DNA of 27,244 nt, taken from the NCBI GenBank assembly GCA_009691925.1, contig SIAG01000004.1:1-27244 (forward strand). Direction: 5' to 3'. Below the pieces are notes generated by a model, which was given only the letters and a program-made list of their open reading frames with translations, had not been told where the DNA came from and did not search any database. Both the position numbers and the translations under genes were made by a program. This stretch comes from Planctomycetaceae bacterium. Lineage in GTDB: Bacteria > Planctomycetota > Planctomycetia > Pirellulales > UBA1268. Positions within the stretch are counted from its first letter, which is position 1, and every line of letters begins with the position of its first letter. This document shows positions 5,518 through 12,828 of the stretch, piece after piece.

Positions 5518-6612
5518 CTACGCGGGCAGCCGGATGACGATCTTCACCCAGCCCTGTTCGCTGACCACGTCCACCGTCGCGGCCGGCCCGAGGAGGAGAT
5601 CGAGCCGCTTCCGCAGCGTCTGGATCCCGGAGCCGAGCGAGCGGGCCGGATCGGGGGGCACCCAGGCGCCACTGTTGGCGACGATCACACAGAGCCTCCC
5701 GTCACGGACGCTCGCCTCGACGCTGACATTCAACGGCATCGGGCTCGACTGGGGCCCATAGTGAAAGGCGTTTTCCAGCAGCGGCTGGAGCATCATCGGC
5801 GGCACCTGCACGCTCCGCGCCTCCGGCTCGCAGCTGATCCGGCAGACCAGATCGGCGCCGAAGCGGCTCTGCTGGATGGCGAGGTATTTCTCCAAGGCGT
5901 CGATCTCCCGGGAAAGGGGCTCGAGGGGCTGCGACGGCGCGAGCGAAAAGCGCAGGTAGTCGGCCAGATCTTGGGTCACCCTTTCCACGGCCACATGATC
6001 GCGGCTGGCGGCGACGATGCAATTCAGGGCATTGAAGAGGAAGTGGGGATTCATCTGCGCTTCGAGGTGCCGAAGCTCATTGTGGCGCGCGGCCGCCTCA
6101 GCCAATGCGGCGCGGGAGATGTTTTCAGCCGCCTCCCGCTCCGCGCGCCTACGGGTGTGATTGGCCTCGAGGCCGAAGTAGATGGCGCACCACAGGAGCG
6201 TGATCACCTGTCGGGTGAGAACCGGGGCTTGCAGCGAGGGCACAAGCACGAAAAACGCGAGTGCTGCGAGGATCGATATCACCAGTCCGACCACGACGCG
6301 GATCACCAGCGGACGATCGAGCATCGCGGGCCGGCTGAGAATGAGGTGGACCGCCCAGCCGGTAAGCCACCCGCAACACCCCCGCAGAACCGCACCGGAG
6401 AGCGCGTTTCCCCCTTCGGCATTGAAGTAGGCCGAGAACTCATAACGGACCACGGCCATGACGAGCCAGTACACCGTGTTGAAGACCAGGAACGTCGCCA
6501 TCCCGAGCGACGGAACGAACGAGGCCCGCATCGCCCCTTCCTGCCCAACGAGGTGCGCGCCCGCCGCCGCCGAGGCAGGATCGCTGCGCGTAAGAAGCTC
6601 GCGGGGGCTCAT
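5518..6612 (-). CDS. LytS-type sensor histidine kinase
   Basis: A 364-residue membrane kinase. Four probable membrane helices lie at about 38-56, 73-93, 103-125 and 134-148. They are followed by a short coiled segment and the His_kinase domain with L-E-A-Q-M-N-P-H-F-L-F-N-A-L-N, in which H190 is the phospho-acceptor. The ATPase part contains V-P-P-M-M-L-Q-P-L-L-E-N-A-F-H-Y-G (N box, about 270-286) and L-G-S-G-I-Q-T-L-R-K-R-L (G box, about 328-340). It should phosphorylate a LytTR regulator. None is adjacent; the nearest downstream one on the same strand is at 3138-3899, past cassette A and the kinase remnant. The last codons are part of a 49-bp repeat shared with that remnant. No ligand-binding domain is evident beyond the membrane part. 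Confidence 0.93.
   Translation of the reverse strand: MSPRELLTRSDPASAAAGAHLVGQEGAMRASFVPSLGMATFLVFNTVYWLVMAVVRYEFSAYFNAEGGNALSGAVLRGCCGWLTGWAVHLILSRPAMLDRPLVIRVVVGLVISILAALAFFVLVPSLQAPVLTRQVITLLWCAIYFGLEANHTRRRAEREAAENISRAALAEAAARHNELRHLEAQMNPHFLFNALNCIVAASRDHVAVERVTQDLADYLRFSLAPSQPLEPLSREIDALEKYLAIQQSRFGADLVCRISCEPEARSVQVPPMMLQPLLENAFHYGPQSSPMPLNVSVEASVRDGRLCVIVANSGAWVPPDPARSLGSGIQTLRKRLDLLLGPAATVDVVSEQGWVKIVIRLPA
5525..5573. repeat. 49-bp perfect direct repeat, copy in the intact kinase
   Basis: Identical to 3968-4016. It encodes the terminal residues DVVSEQGWVKIVIRLPA of the kinase. The two copies lie on either side of cassette A, 1557 bp apart in the same orientation, so recombination between them could excise the cassette. 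Confidence 0.85.
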
Positions 6613-6719
6613 GGTGACCGCCGGCTCCGAAAGGACGCGAAAGGAGGGGCGACCTCTTTCCCCGCCGCCGGCGGCTGTCGCCCCGAGGTGCCGTCAGCTC
6701 CGCGAACGCCGGCCGTCGG

Positions 6720-6790
6720 CAGACGGTCTGCCGCACCTCATCCCCTTTCAATGGGGGAAGTATAGAGAGCCCCAGTCGCCAGACCGTCTG
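6720..6790 (-). promoter_or_regulatory. Kinase promoter bracketed by two palindromic operators
   Basis: A minus-strand TATACT (6764-6759) is a good -10 element for the kinase gene 147 bp downstream. The -35 position falls on CAGACCGTCTG (6780-6790). Its exact reverse complement CAGACGGTCTG lies at 6720-6730, about 30 bp past the predicted start of transcription. Each 11-mer is itself an 11-bp dyad, and their centres are 60 bp apart. This is the layout expected of two sites for one dimeric repressor, perhaps with looping. The sequence does not resemble known LytTR sites, so a different regulator is likely. Confidence 0.5.
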
Positions 6791-6829
6791 TGAATTCGGA
6801 CAAAATCGAGCAATCGAGCCGCTCGTGCG

Positions 6830-6861
6830 CCCGTTCGTCCAGAATTTGCCCGATTCGTCCA
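6830..6861 (+). repeat. Cassette B left terminal inverted repeat (degenerate)
   Basis: CCGTTCGTCCA at 6831-6841 and CGATTCGTCCA at 6851-6861 keep the 20-bp period. Twenty-seven of 32 positions match the right repeat after reverse complementing. The decayed outer box suggests this end is older or no longer functional. Confidence 0.75.
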
Positions 6862-6948
6862 ACCGCATCCAATTGCCGGATGGGGTAACTCCCATTGACT
6901 CAAGCGAAGGCTGCCTGATTCGGCCCGGATCGGGTCTCCGCCACCATG

Positions 6949-6988
6949 AAAAAAACCGGGCCGGAGCACCTTGCGATGCCCGGCCCGG
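6949..6988 (-). terminator. Rho-independent terminator of cassette B gene
   Basis: An 8-bp stem (6956-6963 with 6981-6988) encloses the 17-nt loop GAGCACCTTGCGATGCC, identical to that of cassette A. On the minus strand seven T follow (complement of 6949-6955). The innermost stem pair is C-G where cassette A has A-T, so both sides of the stem changed together. Confidence 0.93.
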
Positions 6989-7034
6989 CTTGTGAACTTC
7001 CATTGGACGGGCACCACGCCCGACACGTTGCCGA

Positions 7035-7835
7035 TCAGGCCGTCTTCAGGCGCCGCCGCTCGAGGAGCCCAAGGGCCCCGGTGACGAGGGCCAGCACCGA
7101 GCCGAGCCCGGCGGGGTCAATCTCGGGGACAGCGCTCGTGGTGACGGCACTAACCGTGACGCCGCCCAGGTTTATACGGCCACCTTGGCTATTGACATAA
7201 ACAACGATGTTGCCGGAGGGAGCCGTCTCACCCGTCATGAAGCTGAAGACTCCAGCGTTTGGCGAGCCGACGGCCGAGGCCCAATCGAACGCTCCGACTG
7301 CCATTTGGTCCGCATACAAGAAACCCGCTGTCGTCAACGTGGTGGCCGGGCCGTCGGCAGTGATCGCTGTCGAGCTACTCACCAGCCCGAACGTCGCCCT
7401 GCTGTCGTTATAGCCGTCTCGATGTCCAAGTGAAATGTCGACGGTATAGCGGGTATTCGGCGTAAAAGCGACACCCAAATTCTGATAGATCGTTCCCTTG
7501 CTTTCCTCGGCCGCATACTGATAGTAGGGACCGCTTAGCCCGGGCTGGTAGGCAATCGCAGGGGGAGTGATTGCACCGGGGTTGCTTACCGGAACCGTAA
7601 AGCCGCCGTTGGTGCCGTTCTCGAGCCACTTATAAGTTTGATAGAAGCCGACTGACGTCCAGCCAGTGTATCCACCGCTGCCTATGTTCGCGAATTGGAC
7701 ACCACTACCGATGTACTGACTCGAAAAGTTGTAATTGGCTACGGTGAGAAGCCCAGCACTGACCGGTGTACCAAGCAGGCACACTAGTGCGGCAAGCCCA
7801 ACTGCCGAGTATCGTGACCACACCACGCGAGTCAT
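7035..7835 (-). CDS. PEP-CTERM sorted surface protein
   Basis: A 266-residue secreted protein. ATG 7835 gives a clean signal peptide (MTRVVWSRYSAVGLAALVCL then LGTPVSAG) and has AAGGA about 9 nt upstream. The mature part (about 27-225) is rich in Gly, Ser, Thr, Tyr and Asn: NYNFSSQYIGSGVQ, GYTGWTSVGFYQTYKWLENG, FTPNTRYTVDISLGHRDGY. It resembles the beta-sandwich exoproteins common in planctomycetes. The tail AVPEIDPAGLGSVLALVTGA then LGLLERRRLKTA is a PEP-CTERM signal, so an exosortase elsewhere in the genome should process it and release or anchor it at the envelope. The gene has its own promoter, a long leader and a strong terminator, hence a single-gene unit. Its specific role is unknown. 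Confidence 0.87.
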   Translation of the reverse strand: MTRVVWSRYSAVGLAALVCLLGTPVSAGLLTVANYNFSSQYIGSGVQFANIGSGGYTGWTSVGFYQTYKWLENGTNGGFTVPVSNPGAITPPAIAYQPGLSGPYYQYAAEESKGTIYQNLGVAFTPNTRYTVDISLGHRDGYNDSRATFGLVSSSTAITADGPATTLTTAGFLYADQMAVGAFDWASAVGSPNAGVFSFMTGETAPSGNIVVYVNSQGGRINLGGVTVSAVTTSAVPEIDPAGLGSVLALVTGALGLLERRRLKTA

Positions 7836-7963
7836 TCGTTTGTTCCTTGAAAAAGGCGTCTTATCGGACCGAGCAGTCACACATTTAGTACTCGTCTGGT
7901 TTGCGCGTCGGAAATGCTTCTGGGGCATCTCCTCTCGCTGATACCACAAACTGCTCTTGACGC

Positions 7964-7991
7964 TTTTTACTCGTCTCGCGCAGCCGTTCAA
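7964..7991 (-). promoter_or_regulatory. Predicted promoter of cassette B gene
   Basis: Minus-strand TTGAAC (7991-7986) and TAAAAA (7969-7964) with a 16-bp spacer occupy the same place as the cassette A promoter. The leader would be about 120 nt. The four boxes upstream are at 8009-8019, 8029-8039, 8072-8082 and 8092-8102. Confidence 0.55.
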
Positions 7992-8008
7992 CTCCCTCGC
8001 CCGACAAA

Positions 8009-8103
8009 GTGACCAATCGGGAAGAGTCTGGATGAATCGGCGCGCTGTCGCGTTACGACCCGCTCCCAGGTTGGACGAATCGGGATATTTCTGGACGAAT
8101 CGG
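8009..8103 (-). repeat. Four phased boxes and right terminal repeat of cassette B
   Basis: Copies are GTGACCAATCG, TGGATGAATCG, TGGACGAATCG and TGGACGAATCG, with spacings 20, 43 and 20 bp as in cassette A. The two outer copies form the right terminal repeat 8072-8103. Bases 8104-8251 between this end and the AbiEii stop show no feature I can name. Confidence 0.75.
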
Positions 8104-8251
8104 CGGCGCCGCAGAAGGCCCCCGTGAGCGTCGCGCTCCGGTGGGACGACTCGATCGTTGCACGCGAGGCGACGAGAGGTGCGAGCATGAGCGCACCGGG
8201 CCGCGGAGCGGGCGCGGTGCTCGCCGCTGCGGCACCGCAAGGGCGAGGCGA

Positions 8252-9127
8252 TCAGGATCGCGACTTCACAGCCGCCACGGCTTTCTCGCCAAGCTCGCTC
8301 ACGGCCTGCACCAGAAAGCTCCAGTACGGTGTCTTCGAGAGCGTGTCGCGGACGACGGCCGGCGGAAGAAACCTGCTCATCTCCTTGACGAAATCGGTCC
8401 GCCGGGCGGGCTGCGTGCGCAGCCCCGCGAGCCTCGTCTCGAGCGCCGCGATGAACTCCGCTTCCTTCCGCTTGCGATCGTGGATCTTCTTTGGGATGAG
8501 CGGAAGCGGCAGCTCGACGCCCTGCTGGAGGAGCCAGAGGATGTCCCAGAGATCCCGGTTTTTGATGCGGTTTTCCCGCCAGGTGAGGGCCACGACCTTG
8601 TCGGCAAGGATTTCCTCCCGGCTCTGCGCCTGAAGGATGAGCCCTGAGGTGCCGAGGTCGACGCCGTACAGATTGCGGAGCATCATCGGCCGCCGGTCGT
8701 GGCTGGCAATGGCGCAGCTGTCGACGTTGATGCGCTGGGCAGGCAGATGCTTTTGGCCGGGGCGGGTCTCGATGACGAGCTTCCAGGTGGAAACATTCCC
8801 TCCACTCTTCACCGGCTCACTCACCCTGACCGGCAGGCCGTAGCGGGTCTGCAGCCGGTCGGTGAGGATCGTCGCCAGCCCGGCCAGATCACCGCGCCGG
8901 AAGTCGCTCCCGCCGGTGAAGTCGAGGTCTTCGCTGAGTCGCGCCGAGCCGTAGCAGGCGCGCAGGCAGGTGCCGCCGATGAACGTGAGCCCGGCGAGCA
9001 ATCCCGCCTCACTCACCTCGCGGAGGATGTCGTGATGGAGCAGATCCTTTTTCACCACTGGCCGCAGCGGAGAAAGGTCGGCACGGGTGCGCAGGGCCAC
9101 GTCGACGAGCCGGTCAAACAAGCTCAC
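8252..9127 (-). CDS. abiEii: AbiEii-type nucleotidyltransferase toxin
   Basis: A 291-residue protein of the AbiEii/AbiGii toxin family. The catalytic signature is F-I-G-G-T-C-L-R-A-C-Y-G (about 51-62) followed by R-L-S-E-D-L-D-F-T-G-G (about 64-74), with the two acidic residues of the D-x-D type metal site. A later R-E-E-I-L-A-D-K-V-V-A-L (about 169-180) and N-R-D-L-W-D-I (about 191-197) are further family landmarks. Related AbiEii/MenT toxins transfer nucleotides to RNA such as tRNA acceptor ends and stall growth; some protect against phage. The GTG start at 9127 lies inside the antitoxin gene (14-nt overlap), so the two are co-translated. Length is usual for the family and the gene appears intact. 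Confidence 0.9.
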   Translation of the reverse strand: MSLFDRLVDVALRTRADLSPLRPVVKKDLLHHDILREVSEAGLLAGLTFIGGTCLRACYGSARLSEDLDFTGGSDFRRGDLAGLATILTDRLQTRYGLPVRVSEPVKSGGNVSTWKLVIETRPGQKHLPAQRINVDSCAIASHDRRPMMLRNLYGVDLGTSGLILQAQSREEILADKVVALTWRENRIKNRDLWDILWLLQQGVELPLPLIPKKIHDRKRKEAEFIAALETRLAGLRTQPARRTDFVKEMSRFLPPAVVRDTLSKTPYWSFLVQAVSELGEKAVAAVKSRS

Positions 9128-9656
9128 GGGCTACCTCCTCGTCGACAAGCTCCAGGCTGCGGTGGGTGGCCTTCATGTCGCGCAGGGCCTGCCGCACGGA
9201 GGCCCGCCAGAGGCGCCGATCCGGGTCGTAGGTTAGCTCGCGGCTGACGTCGCCCGGGCGCTGTGCGGTGTGCACAAACTCGATGTGGCCGTGGTTTCCG
9301 CAGTCAATCACGCCGCTGCGGCCAGAGGTCATGATCGTGATCCAATGCATCGGCACCTGGGAGATCACGCCGGCGTCGGAGAGGACGGTCTCGAGGCTGA
9401 TGTAACTGAACTCTCCCGCCCGTAGCCGCGCCGCCGCTAAAAAAAGCAGGTGGCCCGTCCGGTAATCCGGCAGGGGATAGAGGTAGATGCCCCGGCAGAC
9501 TCGCTCGAGGAGCCCGCCCTTCACGGCCCGGGAAAGGAGCCCCGCCAGATGCCCGCAGTCGGGCACCGCGGCGGCCAAGTCCGACGAGGCAAACACGCTG
9601 GGCTCGCGATCCGCAAGCTGCTTCAGGGCTTGGGCGAGTTGCTTCAGTGGCTGCAT
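9114..9656 (-). CDS. abiEi: AbiEi-type antitoxin/transcriptional repressor
   Basis: A 180-residue protein whose first 55 residues form the winged-helix typical of AbiEi: S-V-F-A-S-S-D-L, then L-L-S-R-A-V-K-G-G-L-L-E-R-V-C-R-G-I-Y-L. The C-terminal part (about 75-180), with Y-I-S-L-E-T-V-L-S-D-A-G-V-I, matches the antitoxin domain. In the type IV AbiE system this protein both silences the promoter and neutralises the nucleotidyltransferase. ATG 9656 lies only 6 bp from a large palindrome (9663-9703), the likely operator. There is no Shine-Dalgarno sequence in that gap, so the message may be almost leaderless. Confidence 0.88.
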   Translation of the reverse strand: MQPLKQLAQALKQLADREPSVFASSDLAAAVPDCGHLAGLLSRAVKGGLLERVCRGIYLYPLPDYRTGHLLFLAAARLRAGEFSYISLETVLSDAGVISQVPMHWITIMTSGRSGVIDCGNHGHIEFVHTAQRPGDVSRELTYDPDRRLWRASVRQALRDMKATHRSLELVDEEVARELV

Positions 9657-9662
9657 GACTTA

Positions 9663-9703
9663 ACTCTACAAAAGATTGCAGAAAGTGCAAGTTTCTGTAG
9701 AGT
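9663..9703 (-). promoter_or_regulatory. Nested palindromic operator/promoter of the AbiE pair
   Basis: Two inverted repeats share one centre at base 9683: ACTCTACA (9663-9670)/TGTAGAGT (9696-9703) and TTGCA (9676-9680)/TGCAA (9686-9690). On the minus strand TTGCAC and TAGAGT, 16 bp apart, could be the -35 and -10 elements, so the operator overlaps the promoter. AbiEi antitoxins are known to bind inverted repeats at their own promoter. Confidence 0.75.
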
Positions 9704-9748
9704 CTGGCTGGGAGGCCGATCGGGGCCGTCCCGGCTCCGCCGCTGGGG

Positions 9749-9754
9749 TATGAT
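9749..9754 (+). promoter_or_regulatory. Possible -10 element of the OmpR-type regulator gene
   Basis: TATGAT lies 9 bp before ATG 9764. If used, transcription would begin practically at the start codon. No convincing -35 element precedes it. Confidence 0.35.
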
Positions 9755-9763
9755 CGGGGGATC

Positions 9764-10453
9764 ATGCCGACTCTGCCCTCCTCACTCCGGGTGCTGGTGA
9801 TCGAGGATGACGCGGCCTCCCGGCAGGCGATCGCCGCAGCCCTCCGCGAATCCCGGCAGACCGTCTTTGAGGCGGCCGACGGGCCCGCAGGCTTGATGAT
9901 CGCGCTGAAGGAGACGCTCGACGCGGTCGTGCTCGACTTGAAACTGCCGCGGATGGATGGGATCCAGCTGCTCTCGAAATTGCGCGAGGCGAAGGACGTG
10001 CCGGTGATCGTCGTCTCGGCCCGACGGACGACCGACGATCGGGTGGAGGCGCTCGAGCTCGGCGCCGACGACTATCTCACCAAGCCGTTTGCCATCCGCG
10101 AGCTCCTCGCCCGGCTGCGGGCCGTGGTGCGGCGAAGCGCCCCCGACACCGCGGCAGAGGTCACGATCGGCGACGTCGTCGTCAATTTCGACGCCATGGC
10201 CGTCTCCCGCGCCGGAGAGCGGATCCCGCTGACGGCGACGGAGTTTGCGATTCTCGCCCCCCTCGCCCGCCACCGCGGCGAGGTGGTGCCCCGCGAGGCC
10301 CTCGAGGCGGCGATCCGCCAGGAGGGGTGCGAGCATGTCAGCAACGTCGTCGACGTCATCATCCTCCGGCTGCGGCGGAAGCTTGGCCGCAACCTGATCA
10401 CGACGCGCCGCGGCCAGGGCTTCCTCATCGAATGGCAGGATGGCCGTGGTTAG
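9764..10453 (+). CDS. OmpR/PhoB-family response regulator
   Basis: A 229-residue regulator. The receiver domain (about 8-122) has the acidic pair E14/D15/D16, phospho-acceptor D58 in VVLDLKLP and K107 in YLTKPF. The winged-helix output domain (about 130-227) contains E-R-I-P-L-T-A-T-E-F-A-I-L, then H-V-S-N-V-V-D-V-I-I-L-R-L-R-R-K-L and a wing I-T-T-R-R-G-Q-G-F. It binds promoter DNA when phosphorylated by the kinase encoded immediately downstream, whose start overlaps its last 14 nt. The overlap implies a two-gene operon and coupled translation. The targets cannot be read from this window. Confidence 0.95.
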   Translation: MPTLPSSLRVLVIEDDAASRQAIAAALRESRQTVFEAADGPAGLMIALKETLDAVVLDLKLPRMDGIQLLSKLREAKDVPVIVVSARRTTDDRVEALELGADDYLTKPFAIRELLARLRAVVRRSAPDTAAEVTIGDVVVNFDAMAVSRAGERIPLTATEFAILAPLARHRGEVVPREALEAAIRQEGCEHVSNVVDVIILRLRRKLGRNLITTRRGQGFLIEWQDGRG

Positions 10454-11915
10454 CAGCGTGCTCCGATCGCTCCGCTGGCGGGCGACGATCTCGATAGCCC
10501 TGTTTCTCATCGCGATCGGCATCGCGATCCGCTCCGTCAATTACGCGGTGACGCGGGAGATCCTCGTCCGCGACATCGACACGCAGCTGTGGACCAGGCT
10601 CGGCGCGCTCACGACGAGGCACCACTTCGCTCCGGAAACGCTTCTCGGGCCCGATCTCACCATCCGAGAGCTCGCGCTCCCCGACCTCCGCACCGCGAGC
10701 GACCTGAAGCCCTCCGTCGCGATGCGACTATTCATCCCGTCAGCGGTCACCGCGACGCCCTTCCCCTGGTTTGCCGGCGCCTGGCGGGAGGATGGCACGC
10801 TCATCGGGGCACTGCGGCTCCCTGAAGACGTCGCCCGGGGGGAGCCATGGCGAGAATCCAAGGAGATTATCCGGACCGAGCCCAATGGCAAGGCCCGACT
10901 GGCCATCTGCCGGGGGAGCGACGGAACGGTGTTGCTGGTCGGCACGCCGCTGGAGCCACTCGCGCAGGCCATGCGGGAAGCGCTGTGGTTCTACATCTGG
11001 ACGGTCGTCCTGGCGATCCCGCCGATGGGGCTGCTGATGTGGTGGATCCTCTCCCGAATGATGATGCCGCTGGCCCGCATCTCCCGCACCGCGGCAACGA
11101 TCGCAGCGGGAAACTTTGCGGCGCGGATCGACCTGGCCGAGGCCGACTCCGAGCTTGTCGGCATGGCCACCACGCTCAATTGCATGCTCGACAGGCTCGA
11201 GGCGATCAGGATCTCCCAGGCCCGGTTCAACGCCGACGTCGCCCATGAAATCCTCAACCCGATCCACAGTATCCTCCTCCAGGCCGACCTCGCGGAGCAG
11301 CGGCCGCGAACGACCGACGAACTGGCGCGCGCGATAGAACACTGCCGCGCGCTCGCCCTGCGGATCCAGAAGCTCTCAGAAGCCCTCCTGGCGCTCTCAA
11401 AGGCGGAATCGGCGGCCGACGGGCCGCTTGGAAGGCTCGACCTCGAGCCGATCGTCGAAGAGGCCGCCACGCAGGTGGAGAGCCTGGCCCAGGCGCGGCA
11501 GGTAACGATTGGGGTCGATTCCCACAGCACCGTGGTCGTCGGCAACGCCGACCTGCTCCACCAGGTGTTTGTGAATCTGCTCGCCAATGCAATCGAATAC
11601 AGCCCGGTTGGCGGGCATGTCGAGATCGTCATGGCGCGGGGCGGCGGACGCGTCGTCGTGCGCGTCATCGACCACGGGGAGGGGATCCCCGCAAACCGGG
11701 CCGAACAGGTCTTCGAGCGATTCTTCCGCGAAGACTCCTCGCGCGTGACGGCGACCGGCGGCCATGGTCTCGGCTTGGCCATCTGCCGGAGCATCATGCG
11801 TGGCCACGGTGGGGATGTGATCTGGCAACCGACCCCCGGCGGCGGCGCGACGTTCGAAGTGCAGTTTGCCGCGGAAAAGGTCGTTGCCGACGCGCGCCTT
11901 GTGAACGGGCTGTGA
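10440..11915 (+). CDS. Membrane sensor histidine kinase with HAMP domain
   Basis: A 491-residue kinase. A first membrane helix (about 15-35) is followed by a periplasmic region of about 150 residues and a second helix (about 183-203). A HAMP segment (about 205-255) follows. The dimerisation domain carries H269 in D-V-A-H-E-I-L-N-P-I, where most relatives have H-E-L-R-T-P-L. The ATPase domain has the N box H-Q-V-F-V-N-L-L-A-N-A-I-E-Y, G1 D-H-G-E-G-I-P, F box F-E-R-F-F-R-E-D and G2 G-G-H-G-L-G-L-A-I. All catalytic parts are present. It pairs with the regulator at 9764-10453. Context resembles metal- or stress-sensing systems (CusS-like), but the sensor region gives no firm clue to the signal. 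Confidence 0.94.
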   Translation: MAVVSSVLRSLRWRATISIALFLIAIGIAIRSVNYAVTREILVRDIDTQLWTRLGALTTRHHFAPETLLGPDLTIRELALPDLRTASDLKPSVAMRLFIPSAVTATPFPWFAGAWREDGTLIGALRLPEDVARGEPWRESKEIIRTEPNGKARLAICRGSDGTVLLVGTPLEPLAQAMREALWFYIWTVVLAIPPMGLLMWWILSRMMMPLARISRTAATIAAGNFAARIDLAEADSELVGMATTLNCMLDRLEAIRISQARFNADVAHEILNPIHSILLQADLAEQRPRTTDELARAIEHCRALALRIQKLSEALLALSKAESAADGPLGRLDLEPIVEEAATQVESLAQARQVTIGVDSHSTVVVGNADLLHQVFVNLLANAIEYSPVGGHVEIVMARGGGRVVVRVIDHGEGIPANRAEQVFERFFREDSSRVTATGGHGLGLAICRSIMRGHGGDVIWQPTPGGGATFEVQFAAEKVVADARLVNGL

Positions 11916-11933
11916 ACGTTCCATGAACAGCGC

Positions 11934-12599
11934 ATGAATCGGGGAGATGTCCGGCGACGGCTTGAGCACTACCGGCCGCTCGGTGACTGGGGATCGGGGC
12001 TCCAGGGAGAGCTGACCCTCACCAACGACACGAAGGCAACGCTCACCGACTGGCAGCTCTCCTTCAACTACAACCGCACGATCAACGACATCTGGAACGC
12101 CCAGATCGTCAGTCGCACAGGCTCGCAATATGTCATCAAGGGGGCCGCCTGGGATCCCAGGGCTTGGCGACGGCCTACGGCGACATGGTCGATACCTTGA
12201 AGCTGAAGAAACTCGACTTCGATATCGAGGGAGCAGCCGTCGCCGAAACCCAGACGATCAAGCTCCAGATGGACGCCATCGCCCTGGTGCAGAAGACCCG
12301 TCCTGAGCTCGGGGTATGGCTGACGCTGCCCGTGCTGCCCCAGGGGCTCACGCAGGATGGCCTCGCGAATCGCCGGCGTGAACTGGTTTGGATTTGAGAC
12401 GACGAACTTCGCCCCCCACGGCCTCTGGACCCGTGGCTACAAGGAGATGATGGATCAAATCAAGTCGTTCCGCAGAAGACGGTGACGGTGCTCGTGAACC
12501 GCGACACGACGGCCGAAGCGAACGAGACGCTGTCACTGAAACGGCATCGCCGGCGAGCTGCCGACCAACAAGAAGGTCAACGGCCGCCTGGTCGCGTAA
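11934..12599 (+). pseudogene. Collapsed remnant of a multidomain cellulase/chitinase-like enzyme
   Basis: At least four short, recognisable protein pieces follow each other in alternating frames. About 11976-12150 encodes a CBM2-like carbohydrate-binding segment (D-W-G-S-G-L-Q-G-E-L-T-L-T-N, then I-W-N-A-Q-I-V). About 12158-12355 encodes a GH18-like strand with L-D-F-D-I-E-G, the catalytic motif of that family. About 12366-12475 encodes a GH5-like start, I-A-G-V-N-W-F-G-F-E-T-T-N-F, then H-G-L-W-T-R-G-Y. About 12473-12535 encodes a Calx-beta-like strand, V-T-V-L-V-N-R-D-T-T-A-E-A-N-E-T. A last open piece ends with TAA 12597-12599. Each piece covers a fraction of its domain, so a large secreted polysaccharide-degrading protein, or several, has been reduced by internal deletions. 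No product of normal function is possible. Confidence 0.7.
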
Positions 12600-12828
12600 G
12601 GGGCGGCCTGCCCTCTGAAGACTCGCTCCCCGCAGCGGCTAGCGCCGCGGGGTCTGCCAAGGGGCAGATCCCGCGGCATCCTTTCGCCCCGGCAAGCTGC
12701 AAAAGCTGGGGTAGATGGAATGGCGCCTGCCGCGCTCCCCCGCGCGGCTCCACTGGACGCCAATCCTCTGCCGATCCTACAAGACACCTCGTTCGCCGAA
12801 GGGACAAGGTTCTTTCCAGGAGGGTGCC

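Larger units (their letters stand above)
6830..8103. mobile_element. PEP-CTERM gene cassette B bounded by inverted repeats
   Basis: A 1274-bp unit with the same order of parts as cassette A: terminal repeat, terminator, PEP-CTERM gene on the minus strand, leader, promoter, four boxes, terminal repeat. The block 7948-8103 aligns with 5235-5390 without gaps over 156 bp. The right repeat (8072-8103) is perfect; the left (6830-6861) has five differences from it but keeps the 20-bp box spacing. The protein between signal peptide and tail is unrelated to that of cassette A. There is no internal recombinase and no clear target duplication. Confidence 0.55.

Noticed and set aside
4233..8103. Conventional insertion sequence
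   Set aside because: Inverted ends are present, but neither cassette contains a transposase and I see no target-site duplication, so a normal IS is not supported.
9856..9865. CAGACCGTCT inside the OmpR-type regulator gene, resembling the kinase-promoter palindrome
   Set aside because: It encodes ordinary residues (Q-T-V-F), lacks the last base of the dyad, and a 10-bp match in 27 kb can arise by chance.
12600..12828. Small hairpins taken as an RNA gene
   Set aside because: The inverted repeats are short, lack a T-run and show no conserved partner elsewhere in the window.
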